Source: Spirodela intermedia
Lineage: Eukaryota > Streptophyta > Magnoliopsida > Alismatales > Araceae
Reading direction: 5' to 3'
DNA length: 64,000 nucleotides
Assembly (NCBI GenBank): GCA_902729315.2
Contig: LR746272.1
Location: 11,650,327 to 11,714,326 of the forward strand
Both the position numbers and the translations under genes were made by a program. Positions 49,851-60,885 of the stretch are shown piece after piece. Below the pieces are notes generated by a model. That model saw only the letters and a list, made by a program, of their open reading frames with translations, did no database searches and was not told where the DNA came from. The stretch's first letter is position 1; every line of letters begins with the position of its first letter.

Positions 49851-50538
49851 CTAGCAGTGAACTCTCTCCGGCTGCAGAGGGGAGAAGTTGGCTGGCGGAG
49901 GTCTGGTCTGATCTGATCTGATCTGATCTGATCTGATCTGATCCGATCTGAGGGGACTTTTTAAGGACGCGAAGCGTAAGCGAGACCTCCTCCAAGTCCT
50001 GTCAGGAGGAACCTGGGAAGCTTCCCGCTACGGAGAACTGAGAGCGCCCGCCGCCTCGCGACTTCCGACGTCGGCATCGAAGAAAGCCCAGCAAGGAGAG
50101 TCCGCCATTGGTATGGAGGACCACCCGCGGTGCAGCGGCGTAAGCCGTCCCGTTCTCTTCACGCAATGCGAAGACATGGCGGCGTTCAGAAGGAAAGCTC
50201 TCTCAACCGGAAGAAGGGATCAAAACCCTAGAAGACTGAAGAAGAAGAAGAACCCATTTTCTCCCTTCCTTCTTCCTCCGGAGAACAACCCGGAGAGTAG
50301 CATATCGAAAAGCTCGTGCAGCAGCGTCCCCCGCGCCCAGATGGCTACCCCCGACCTGACTCGATGACAGGACGGTCTGGATCTAACTATGAGAGCGCGG
50401 AGGAGCATAATGGTGCGAAAATTTTTATGCTCACCGGCGAAGGACAACAACTCTTTCGACCTCCTCCCTCATTGAAATGGGCGGAAAGTCGAGGGAGATT
50501 CTAGGGGTTTTATACCAGGTCCTTTGGCGGCAGGGGAC
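49851..50538. other. intergenic region with a pentamer repeat, upstream of L34m
   Basis: This holds the TCTGA pentamer array at 49907-49951 and then the presumed L34m promoter. Frames on both strands at 50113-50504 are not recognised. No TATA box is obvious for L34m, which would fit a housekeeping gene. Confidence 0.45.
49907..49951. repeat. (TCTGA)n pentanucleotide repeat
   Basis: About nine copies of TCTGA, the penultimate with a C in place of T, lie just upstream of the possible small gene on its coding strand side. Confidence 0.88.
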
Positions 50539-52889
50539 ATGGCGTCCAAAGCCCTGGTAGCTCGGACGGGGGCCACTCTGATCAGCCGCCTCTTCACCGG
50601 TGGTCTACATCTGACGAGGCTTAGCGGAGGAGATGTAGTTCCCCAGATCTCGCCCAGCCATTCAGCACCGCCCTTCCCCCCTAGGCTCCAGGCCGCCGCG
50701 CCGCCTGTTGGTGATGAGCCAGCCACCGTGAAACAGGTGGGTTCTGCTGAGGGGATCTGCTTCCCTTGTGGTCTTCCGTCGCTGCGATTCTTCTTGGAGG
50801 ATGGTGAGATGCTTCTGCTCTGGATTACTCCCTCGTATAAGCCGTCTTTTATGGTGAAATATATGCCGTGAAGATTGGTTTGGGCTCTCCAAACTTTCTC
50901 CGCGTTCGTTATAATCGCCCGAGTGGCATTGGCATTAGCCTCCTCCTTTGGAACTCGAGCACACAATTTTTCTAGCATCGGTTTTTGCAATCCAGTGCAA
51001 AACCATGCCGGCCTTTTTCACCTTTTACAGTATAATGCGATCTCTGTATGTACACCAAGCTAAGTTTCCTGTTTTCTTTTGTTGACAATATATGCATTTC
51101 CATGAAAGTTTGTCTCATATCTCTGGATTCCATGAAAGTTACTCGGGCTAGTTTAGTGAACATGCATGGTTTCTCAAGGCTGCACCATCCAGAGGAAGTC
51201 ACAGGAGAGGGTTTTTTCGCCCTTTTGGGAAGAGCTCACGGCGTTGTTAGAAGTCTCAGTAGAACTGCTTCAAGAGAAGTCCATGCCCAAACGTGACCCA
51301 TAAATCTGACGAGCTTGAAGGCCATGGTTGGGCATGATGAATCTTTGATGCCCTTCTCACGAAACCATTCAGCATTTATATTCCTTTAATGAACAAATAT
51401 TTTGATGACAGCATGTATACTGTGGAATCCTGAGGTCGTTTAATGGTGTTGAAATGAGGAGAACCCCTGCTTCATAATCCTTTTCAACAGGCAAACTCGT
51501 TGTCCATTGTCGAATATAGAGGGCCTTTTGACTGCGGCCACTAACTAGTTAGGGAGACGTCAATTCCCCTTCTTAACTGAGCTTGTAGTCCCATGATGAA
51601 CATCAAGTTTGCCACACTTTTTCTAAGGCAACAGATTTGGCGGGGGAAAATTGCAAGTTGGTTTAATTCCGCTATCTCTCCAGTCGTTTGTGTTGGGTTG
51701 GCTAATCAAGTAAACCAAATTGGATGCAGTGGGAAGATTTGTCTCTAAGCGTATACTGTTTGGCTATCATTAAGCCCGCTTAAGCTTGCATCATTATCGA
51801 TGTTTGGTTGAGAAAATGGCCGACCGGTCAGGTTTCGGTCCAGCGTCTTGCTGTGAATTATGATCCAAATTTGAGCCTCCCCAACCTCCATTGCAACCCA
51901 CCTCACCTTTTTCTCATGGTTTGATATTCTCTCTTGTATTTTCCTAATCAGTGTCCTATGGATGTTATGGATCTCCTCTTTTTCCATTGTGCAGAGAGTC
52001 TACTGGGGCGGGTCCTAATACTTCTGTGACCGCTCTACATGTTTTTCGATGATCTAGATCTTCGATGCATAATACTTGGAGTAGGAAGAGACAATCTTGG
52101 GTCAGGAGCATAAGAGTATTCGATATGAATAATCACAAACCAGATGGTGTCTTGTTCTAGGCCTCTGCAGTTTTCATCTTTACATTATCTTGCTTCAAAA
52201 AGAGTATCATTTTTTTCTAACTCAACATATTTTTTACGCAAACTGGAAAATACTTGTGATTCATGATTGCTACGATTCCTGCTCTGTGAGTTTGGATCCT
52301 CATGTGAATCAGCAGTGGGTATGATCTTAATGGGGAAAGGGTGTCTACATCTCTGAGGATATGTAAGCCCTATTTTTTTTATAAAAAAAAGCCAAGATGA
52401 ACTATTTTATAGAATTCAAGAGGCGAATCTCTGACAGAGATGGATGAAATTCGCGGCAGAATGAGATGGCTTGAAGATTGTCGATATGATTATTAGCTGT
52501 CTCGCTAAACATATTCAAATCGAAAGAAGCATAAGTTGCCAGACATACGATCTGTTCTTCACGTTTTTATTGTTGCTTCTCAGTTTTATCTCCTATCGTC
52601 TATTACAGGAGAGGAGACTTCCTCAGATGATCCATTGCTTCTACTTCCTAAACGGACTTACCAGCCGAGCCACGTGAAGCGCAAACGGACCCATGGGTTC
52701 TTCGCTCGGTCTCTCTCTCACTCTCTCTCTCTCTCTCTGTGCTAAATAATAGTGTACTAATTCGCCATCTTAAGGATAAAGGCCTGAGTTTTCATTTGCC
52801 TTTCTTTTGCCGGCAGTAAGGAGACCAAGGGTGGAAGGAAGGTCATCGCCCGGAGGGTGGCCAAGGGCCGTCAGAGAATCACAGTCTGA
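50539..52889 (+). CDS. mitochondrial large-subunit ribosomal protein bL34m
   Basis: bL34 is the last small protein of the large ribosomal subunit, here the nuclear-coded mitochondrial form. Exons 50539-50803, 52609-52708 and 52817-52889 close in phase and give 145 residues. The start MASKALVARTGATLISRLF is a typical mitochondrial presequence rich in Ala, Arg and Ser with no acidic residue. FPCGLPSLRFFLEDG marks the plant-specific middle segment. The C-terminus [40 protein letters not shown] is the universal bL34 domain, with the exon 2/3 break inside FAR-K. The first intron is large (1.8 kb). The neighbouring plus-strand frame that reads on past 50803 is intron. Confidence 0.93.
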
Positions 52890-53517
52890 AGAACGCCGAC
52901 CCCAATCTGGTTAGTCTCAATCCCCCCCAGTTCACCGCCATTGTTTAGATAGAAATCGTGTGGGAGAGCTCTGTCTCCTCACGGATCCTGCTCATGAATA
53001 ACAGCCGATCTTTCAAGAAAAACCACCTGTTCTTGCGATAACTTTGAATTCAGATTCTCGATGGTATCCATATTTTAATTTCTTCGCACTTTTTTTATTT
53101 CTGTCGTCACCGAAGTGATGATCGTTCTTCAGATATCTGGAGATCTCAAACCGCGTGACTATGAAACAGAGAAGTCAACGCATGTTATCCTTCCAACGGA
53201 TTTATCGGAAAGTATAATCTGCTAAATGGATTTTGCAAGGTGGGTTTTTTTTTATGAAGCAAAGTATCAGGATATCCCGGAATCGCCTGATCTCCTAAAA
53301 GGGGTTTCCTTTTTTTCGAATGATTCTTGCCTAGCCAAGTAGATGGATATACCCAAAAAAGGAAAGACCTTTATTAAAACGGATCAACGCTCGGCGGATA
53401 GCAAGACTGCCCACTAAACGGGCTTTAGTGGGCCCGCCGACGATTATCGAACTATAAATACACTCGGCTATTTACAGTGACTACCCTCCTCCCCTCCCTC
53501 TTCCTCTTTTCCTCCTC
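52890..53517. other. convergent 3' flank of L34m and NPR1-like gene
   Basis: Both neighbouring genes end toward this 628 bp stretch. It is AT-rich on the left. A TATAAATA on the plus strand near 53452 faces the antisense of NPR1 and is probably part of the 3' UTR. Nothing else is seen. Confidence 0.5.
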
Positions 53518-55270
53518 TTATTTCCTCGTGGGCTTCGCTCGGATCCCTCCGATGGCCGTCGAGGCAGACGACGACGGCGGGAAAGCGGATCGGTCGTTCT
53601 CCTGCTTGTCCTTGCTGAACGCCTTCCCCACGATGTCCTGCAGTTCTTGGAACCTCCTCTTCCTCAGGAACTGCTCCTCCTCGGTAGCCGTCCAAACCGT
53701 TCCGAATCCCACTTCCTCGTCGTCCATGATCTTGTCCAGCACCTTCGAGCACCGGGGGAAGAATCGCTTCCCGAGCTCCACTGTAACCACGATCCCGGGC
53801 AGAAGTCAACGAAATGTCAACGTGGGTCAGACTGATCTGAGCTATTTCCGGAAAGAATCATGTGGGTCGTGAAGGTGGGGGAAGAACTGACCAGTCTTGG
53901 AAAGCGCCCGCAGCCTTGAAAAGTGTTCCTTATTGATGCTGAAGGGAGTCTCGTTCAGGTCAACTCGTGATCTCTTGTTCCCTCCGAGGTTGGCGCCGTT
54001 GCACAGGGTGAACTCCAGCGTCGCGTCAACCTGTGCAATGTCCATGGCGACCTTCGCTTCCATGGGGAACAGAAGCCTCGCCAGAGCAACTGCATTGGGT
54101 GATCACCACGACCAGTGAGCCAGAGTAATCTGGTGCAGGTATAGAACAGAAGGGGAGGAGTCTTCTTCGACTTCGTCGAGGAAATTATCGGGAAACGCAG
54201 CAGATTCACGATGATGATGTCCGATAACTCGAAAAAATCTATTGTGGCAATGAGAAAAGCGGATAATCCGATGAAGCAATCACTACGTGGGTCTATAATT
54301 AGAGTTCTTCCCCAGAGATGGGTAGATCTCAAAGTTAACTGGTTCATACGAATACCCATCCTCAATCGGTATGAACCCCCAATCTTAATCCTCAAAGAAG
54401 ACATCATCATCGTCATCATCCTCCACCCACCTTGAGTGTCGACCATTAATGGCAGCAAATGTATGATCGTCGAGGAGGGGAAGGATGGGGCTGCACTGAT
54501 CTCTCACCTCTGTTCTCCAGGTACAGCAATTTGGTGCGGGCGTCTTCCCCAGCGATGGCCAGAGTAACGGAGGCTTCCCCGGGTTGCGGCGCCCTCCTCT
54601 CCGCTTGCTCAAGGATCTCGATGCAGAGCTTGTCCTTTGGCGATGGCATCCCCTCCCCCGTCTCCCTGTAGTACTCTGCGTACGTGGTGAGCCTCTTCGC
54701 GATCTGCAGGGCGTTCCTCCCGTCCCCGGTCAGGTCCCTGGTGTTTGCCCCTTTGGTGAGCAGCGAGACGATGATGTGGGGCTCCTTCCTCATCGCGGCT
54801 ACGTGGAGCACGGTGAGCCCTCTATGGTTCCGGCGATTGACGTCGGCCACCCCGATCTCCAGCAGCTCCATGGTGGTCTTCCCGTCGCAGTAGGCGACGG
54901 CGTAGTGGAGGGCGCAGGCGTCGTCCAGAGTGACGTGCCCCTCCGTGAGCAGCATCCTCACGAGCTCCACGTCGTCCGAGTCCAGCGCCCTATGGATTCT
55001 CCTCGTGTGCTTGTCCGGGAACTCCGGCCCCGAGCTCCGGCGAGACTCGAGGACCTGCTTGACGATCGCCGGCGGCAGGGTCTTCTCCAGGGAGACCACA
55101 TCGAGGTCCCCGCCGGTGACGACCTCCACGCACCTGGCCAGCAGCCGCTCGCAGGCCCTGTCACAGGAGCTCGCCGCCGACAGGATCACCGGCACGTCGT
55201 CGCTCTCCACCTTCTCAAGGATCTCCAGCAGGTGCCTCTGGAAGAAGAAAAAGAAGACGACGACGATGGG

Positions 55271-55305
<35 letters not shown>

Positions 55306-55882
55306 AAGAGTCTACCTGATAGAGGCTGACGAGCTCGGCGATCTGGAAGGTGAAGGAGGCGTAGAGGACCTGGACGAGGAAGTCGACGGCGGGTCTGCAG
55401 GCGACGTGAGGGCACTGCTCGTCGACGCAGTCGCATACGCCGTCAGGGAGAGGCCCCACGCGCCCGGTGTAGATGTAGGCGAGGACCGCCACCAGGGCGT
55501 CGTATCCGACGTCGATCGGCGTCACCAGTTCCCGCAGATCGAACTTCTCCTTCTCCTTCTCTCCGGCGAAGAGCTGCCGGAAGAAGGGGCTCCGCGCAGA
55601 GAGCAGGCAGCGGTGGACGGCCACCTCGCGCGGGGAGGGCAGGCCACTGGAGACCACGCAGATGCGGGCGTCGGCGCAGAAGGCGAGCTCGGGGGAGAGG
55701 AAGAGGGACTTGAGATTGTCGGAGAGCAGCCGGAGCGCCGCCGCGTCCGGCGTGGCGGCGGCCAGCGACTCCGGCTCGCCGGAGTAGCACACGCTGCTGC
55801 AGTTATCGGAGTCGTAGAAGCTCGCCGGCGCGTTCCCCGCTCTCTCCAGCGATGCCTGCGAGGGCGGAGAGGGTTCCTCCAT
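53518..55882 (-). CDS. NPR1: NPR1-clade BTB/ankyrin salicylate receptor and coactivator
   Basis: NPR1 is a salicylate-binding coactivator of TGA factors and the master regulator of systemic acquired resistance. Exons 55316-55882, 54508-55237, 53892-54089 and 53518-53780 close in phase and give 585 residues, the family length and the usual four exons. Residues about 65-190 are the BTB domain with AVHRCLLSARSPFF (C92 aligns with Arabidopsis C82) and the zinc site CVDEQCPHVACRPAVDF (C152, C157, H159, C162). Residues about 270-375 are ankyrin repeats (RALDSDDVELVRMLL, LDDACALHYAVAYC, VLHVAAMRKEPH). The C-terminal domain has LENRVALARLLFP, VDLNETPF (475-482) and ALSKTVELGKRFFPRCS; the last wording is NPR1-type rather than NPR3/4-type. 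The position equal to Arabidopsis C156 is Pro158. A GA tract fills part of intron 1. The antisense 437-codon frame is a GC-rich shadow. Confidence 0.94.
55275..55302. repeat. (GA)n microsatellite in NPR1-like intron 1
   Basis: A pure GA run of about 14 units sits inside the 78 bp first intron; on the transcribed side it is a CT-rich polypyrimidine tract, close to the acceptor. Confidence 0.85.
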
Positions 55883-56444
55883 GACGGCGCCGGATGAGGA
55901 GATGAGAGAGAGTCAGTCGTCTGGGCAGGAGGACGACGACGAGGACACGGCGGGGGTTTACTTCGAGGCGCGGTCCGGTTACGACGGTCCGCGAATCATT
56001 TTATCTCTTAACCGGAACCTCTAGTTAAGTCTGGTTTATCGTTACCCGGACGAGTAGGATGAGGCAAGATCGCGCACGTGGCTGCCGACGTGGACCCCCC
56101 ATACTTCTGACCTCCACGCGGAAACCTCCAGCGAGGCGGATGACGCCATCGCTATCCAGGCACTGGTAAACGCGGCCGTCGAATAAACCGGTTGCAGCTA
56201 TCGACAGTCAGCGGGGAAGAACGAACGGGAGAAGAGGGGCTGGTGGTGGGTCCCATCCCGAGTACACAAAGCGCCCAATGGTCAGCCAACGAGACTCACC
56301 CACGTGGCTGACCCCGTCCCTTTCCTTTTCTGACCCTTCCCCTGACAGAATCTACTGTTCCGCGGTTCACCCAATCGCAGAGCCCTCTCTCTCCCCCCGA
56401 ATACAATACACCCAAATATGTTACCTCACTACTGATATACCCAC

Positions 56445-56492
56445 TTATATATTATATTATATTATATTATAGTATATTATATCATATTATAT
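56445..56492. repeat. AT-rich TATAT/ATATT tract
   Basis: A run of TATAT and ATATT units with almost no G or C, about 560 bp upstream of the NPR1-like start. Low melting point; could be a matrix-attachment-like or nucleosome-poor site. Confidence 0.7.
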
Positions 56493-59400
56493 ATTTCTGC
56501 CAGAGATATACCTGCGGTTCACCTAATCGGCGTAGTTTGCCCGTTAGCGAATTATTTTATGACTCACGATTAGAGACTCTTGTACACAGAGAAAGGGAGT
56601 TTGGACGTAATTTGCTGACTTTTCTTGTTATAAAAGTTATTATTCCGTCATAAACACTTGAATTATTGCGTCATAAATCATGATTTTTAATACCACGGAT
56701 CGAAATGATAGATAATATGGAGTGTGCTTTGCTCCGTTCGCCGCCGCCGATCAACGTATCGGGCTATTTCTGCATAGTTTTTTAGGCTTTTTTAGCTGAT
56801 AATCATACTATAATGAGATAATGTCATTCTAGCCAATATCAATTCAATGGCTTCCATTAAATGAGATGCCCAGATCGAGGGTCCCCCCGCCTCTACGTTG
56901 ACTTATCACCCATTTAATAATACTATGATAAAAAATGGTGACGTTTTCTGATATGAGGTCAGTTTGTCGTCGGTGGGCCCTACTGCGTAATATGGCAATA
57001 TAATAAATTGCAAGCTAAATCCCAAATAAATGCCACTCTTCTCTCTCTCTCTCTCTCTCTCTTCCTCTGTTTCTCTCTCTTCTCTTTATTTTTCGCTAGA
57101 GTACAGGGGAGAATCTTGACTTTAGGGTCGAACTAACATCGCGTCGTTGTAATGGGCCCAAGAACACGTATTTATTGGGCTGCCTGGGGGATCAACCAGT
57201 TTCGAGGTGAAGACAGCAGCGGCCCGGAGAGTGACGTTGGCAGTCCGTCGGGCCATTAACAACTGGGCCCGGTTGCAAAAGTCCAAAACTTGTCCACTTC
57301 CATTGGGCCAGCCGGCGCGGAGCTGAGCCGACCCGAGCCGGTTCATTCTCAGCCCTTCTCGTCGTAGCCAAACCAGAGGCTCGCAGTTCCAAGATCTAAC
57401 GTCAACAAAGGGTCTCTTCTTGTCCCAGTTCATTGCCGCCCTCAGCACGTGGGCTGCGAATGCCGTGACAGGAGGTCGCTCCGCCGCCGGGGGGATCGGC
57501 GGAGGGCCTAACGGAGCGCCGCTCAGACGTCGCTGCCAGTCCGTTGGGGCTCTGGTTCGTCCTCTACCCTCGCAAGAAGCTTGTGGTGGAAGCCGAAAAG
57601 GGGAGTTTCTGAGCTCGAACGGAAATGAAGCAGAAGGCTTTCTCATACCACAGCGAGGGCGAGAGAGAGAGAGAGAGAGAGAAGGCTGCGGAACCCTAAT
57701 CTCTCCGACAGTAACCAAGTCGCCGAGTCATTCTCTCTTCCTCAGAGATTCATCGTTCTGGAGGATCTCCAGTGGCCCTCAACGCCTACGAGGAGTTCGC
57801 TCCAAAGATCAGGGGGTCTGTGCCCCAACCAAAAGGATATCCTTGCTGGTGGGGGCAGCCACAAAGGAGAGAAGAAACTGAGAAGGACGGAGGAAGGGAG
57901 AAGGACCGCCGTTTTCGCCGAGCATTGCGTGGAAAGTATGGGAAATTTCTGAAACCCTCCCACCCTGCGATTCTCGCCCTCTCTACCTCCTCCCGGATCC
58001 TGGAAAGCAACAGCGCCCCGCGCTCTGCCGCCGACGGGTCGACGTCCTGATGAGGAAACCCGCCGTTGTTTGCATGCCAACAAGAAAATCGCCGCCTTGG
58101 CTGGTTGCAATTTATTCCCTGGATTCTTTCTTACGGCGATGATGTCCTCCGGTTCTTTCACTTCATGCCCCCGTATGGTGTATCTTCTCCGCCCGCAGCA
58201 GCAAGAAAGCGCCCTTCTGAAGGCTTGTATCGGTTGTTGAAGTCTCACTGTCTGGGAGGAGAATGAGAGAGATCTCCGGTTGAGGAAGCGTCCTCGTTGG
58301 AGTCCAATGAAGTCAAGATAACTTGACGAGGTCGCCAGCGGCGATCACGCACACGCTGCGGCGCTTAAGATACCTACCACGAGCTCTTCTCGTGACGGCA
58401 GCGCCGTCGTCGTCTCCGGCGGGGAGCTCCGGACAATAATATCGCCGAGGGCCCCAAATGCGGCAAATCGGCTGGCCTCGGAATTCCGCTCACCCTGACA
58501 GATGAGCCAGTCTGTCCATGCACGATTGGCCACTACCCCGTCCATTATGGCCACCGATCTGGCCATGCAGGGAGAGACCGAGGGCCGTAACATGTAGTGA
58601 ATTCTGGATCAGGGAGTGGGTTTATCTTGGGTCAAAGCTAACGATGATAGATATAGCTGGTCCCATAGTCAATATTTTAATTTATTTTCCAATTGACTAA
58701 ATAAATATGGTGTTATCTTCTATATGAATGGTCATGCAAAGATTGTCAAAAACTTTATGACAGTGCAATTTATCCCGGGGGAGTCAACGGGCTATAGCCT
58801 TTACAAATCCAGCTTGAGCCCAAAATACTAGGCGTAGATGGGTACACAAAGATAGAGATGGATAGGTCGAAAGATGGAGATAGATAGAGGGAGAGAGAGA
58901 GAGAATTGATTTAGTAAAATGATTATGACATGATCACACGATACGATGAAAAAGGCTAAAAAATTATACCTCACCCCACATCAACCAAGGTATTAATCGA
59001 ACATGGATTTTGTCTTCCGGATTTGATTTTGAGGGTCAGGCTTGATTAAATAGTGCATGGTAGCCTTGAACAATATTTATACGGCATGAATTTCAATAAA
59101 TAATATGGAATTTCTGGAATAAAAGTCCACTGTTCTAAAAATTATCCATGTGAAATGCTGGAATATCGACCGAACCAAGTACCCATGTCGACGACGAACG
59201 CTAAATCATCTGGAGAGTGTGTTGAGAAGGGTTTCGACTCATCTACGGAAGAGCTTTTATTAGGAGAGCAGCTGATGAGAGGACATTAGTTCTCATTGAA
59301 GTTCTGGCTTCATATGTACTCATCAGACTGGCATCTCCGTTAAGGGATTATCGTAACGAACCAGGGGACCTCTCAGACCCGGAACTCGACTCATGACAGC

Positions 59401-59552
59401 CTTCTCTTGCATCGGTCGTGGCATTAAATTCTCCTCCAGAGGGCATACGCGCCTCTCTTACTCTCCATCTTCAATGGCTCGAGTTTCCGGTGTTTAGGTT
59501 CCCCTCCCTCTCTCCCGTCCGTTCTCTGTAATCTTCTTCTTCTTCTTCTTGA

Positions 59553-59559
59553 TATATAG
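59553..59559 (+). promoter_or_regulatory. TATA-like box of the MYB26-like gene
   Basis: TATATAG lies about 165 bp upstream of the MYB start, before the long CT tract. Confidence 0.4.
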
Positions 59560-59584
59560 TCTGTTGGCCACGTTCTTTCTCTCC

Positions 59585-59589
<5 letters not shown>

Positions 59590-59637
<48 letters not shown>
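59590..59637 (+). repeat. (CT)n tract in the MYB26-like leader
   Basis: About 24 CT units end 84 bp upstream of the ATG, between a TATA-like box and the start codon. Confidence 0.9.
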
Positions 59638-59641
<4 letters not shown>

Positions 59642-59720
59642 CTCCAGATCTCTTCGAGGAGAGACTGATGCGAAAGGACGAGGAAGGCGGAGGACAAGAA
59701 GTAGGAGAGGAAGCGGTGAT

Positions 59721-60885
59721 ATGGGACATCACTCGTGCTGCAGCAAGCAGAAGGTGAGGAGGGGGCTGTGGTCTCCGGAGGAAGACGAGAAGCTGATAAA
59801 GTACGTCTCCACACACGGCCACGGTTGCTGGAGCTCCGTCCCGAAGCTCGCCGGTGCAACTCATAATCTCCGCAACCTCCTACATTTTGCTTGTTTCTTT
59901 CCTTAATATCCCTGCCTTCTGATGGTCTCGACGACTCGGCCCGGATATAATTCCGGCTTCTCCTTGGGACTTGGAAATTGTTTTCCCTCTCGTCTCCGAG
60001 ACGGTAGCAGGCCTTCAAAGATGTGGGAAGAGCTGCCGGCTGAGATGGATCAACTACCTCAGGCCAGACCTGAAACGGGGAAACTTCTCGCATCAGGAGG
60101 AGTCCCTCATCATCGAGCTTCACAGGCTTCTTGGGAACAGGCGAGTCTTCACCCACCCCTTCACGCTACTGATGGTGGCTGTCGGTCGTCCTCACCTTCT
60201 TCTCATTTTCCTTCTTCTACGCAGATGGGCTCAGATAGCGAAGCACCTCCCGGGGAGAACTGACAACGAGGTGAAGAACTTCTGGAACTCCACCATCAAG
60301 AAGAAGCTCATATCTCGTGCCTTCGATGTCCTCGATTTCCCTTCCATGGCCAACCCAGTTCCCATTGTCGGGGAGCTCCATAATGTCGACGCCTACCCTG
60401 GTGAGCTGGTCGGTGCCGCCCAAGAGGGGTTCGTCTACCTTCCTCAGACCGATGGGAGCCAAATGGAGATCAAACTGGACCTTCCAAGCCATGCCGTTGA
60501 CTTTGGCACCTGCCCATCCTTCCTGCAACATCAGGCCTCTTCATACGACTGGCCCTTCCCAAATCAGCCCACGGACGCAGTGAACTGTCAGGAAGTAAAC
60601 GCCAGTATCGCCATTCTCGAGAACTCACGATCGAAATTCTCCAACGGCAGGCTCACGACCTCCCTCGGGGGGGGCGTTGTCAACGGCGTAGAAGAGGCTG
60701 AAGAGAATTATCGCCTTCCTCCGTGCTTCACCAACCTAGGTCAACCATACGATCTCCAGAAACACCCCGATCAGACGGTGAATAATGTCGAAGAACTCCT
60801 AGGATCAGCGTCCTCATCGCCTCCTCCAGCTGCGCCGCTATCTTATGCCAGCTTCCATGGCAGTCCCTGTAGCGTCATGTGGTGA
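59721..60885 (+). CDS. R2R3-MYB transcription factor, MYB26/MYB67-like, with a GC-AG intron
   Basis: MYB26 (MALE STERILE35) is a nuclear factor that drives secondary wall thickening in the anther endothecium, needed for dehiscence. Exons 59721-59853, 60011-60140 and 60225-60885 give 307 residues. The start [20 protein letters not shown] is the conserved start of this clade. R2 spans about 14-64 ([45 protein letters not shown]), R3 about 67-117 ([48 protein letters not shown]). The wording [16 protein letters not shown] fits MYB26 better than MYB61 or MYB46. The rest is an unstructured Ser/Pro-rich activation-type tail. Intron 2 starts with GC (AACAG/GCGAGT), not GT. It is 84 bases and has no stop in frame. 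From memory, Arabidopsis MYB26 is also next to an L34 gene and EPFL3. Confidence 0.93.

Larger units (their letters stand above)
55883..59720. other. 3.8 kb intergenic region between NPR1-like gene and MYB26-like gene
   Basis: This is the divergent promoter region of two regulatory genes. It holds an AT-only tract at 56445-56492 (ATATT repeats), a CT tract at 57040-57061 and a GA tract at 57660-57682. Between 57.1 and 58.6 kb both strands carry GC-rich open frames of 80-200 codons that overlap each other. I recognise none of them and see no splice-joined protein, so I do not call a gene. Several TTGAC cores (W-box core, expected for NPR1 promoters) are present, but they are common by chance. 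Confidence 0.5.

Noticed and set aside
53451-53460. TATAAATA on the plus strand downstream of the NPR1-like gene
   Set aside because: No plus-strand gene follows; more likely AT-rich 3' UTR of NPR1.
54584-55897. 437-codon plus-strand frame opposite the NPR1-like gene
   Set aside because: It is the GC-rich antisense shadow of conserved NPR1 exons; its peptide has no family resemblance and would have to cross the NPR1 intron.
57742-58248. 168-codon minus-strand frame
   Set aside because: Overlaps an equally long plus-strand frame, has no recognised motif and no splice partners.
60059-60263. Alternative GT donor GTCTTC a few bases after AACAG in the MYB gene
   Set aside because: It shifts the frame and ends the protein soon after; the GC donor restores the invariant NRWAQIA.
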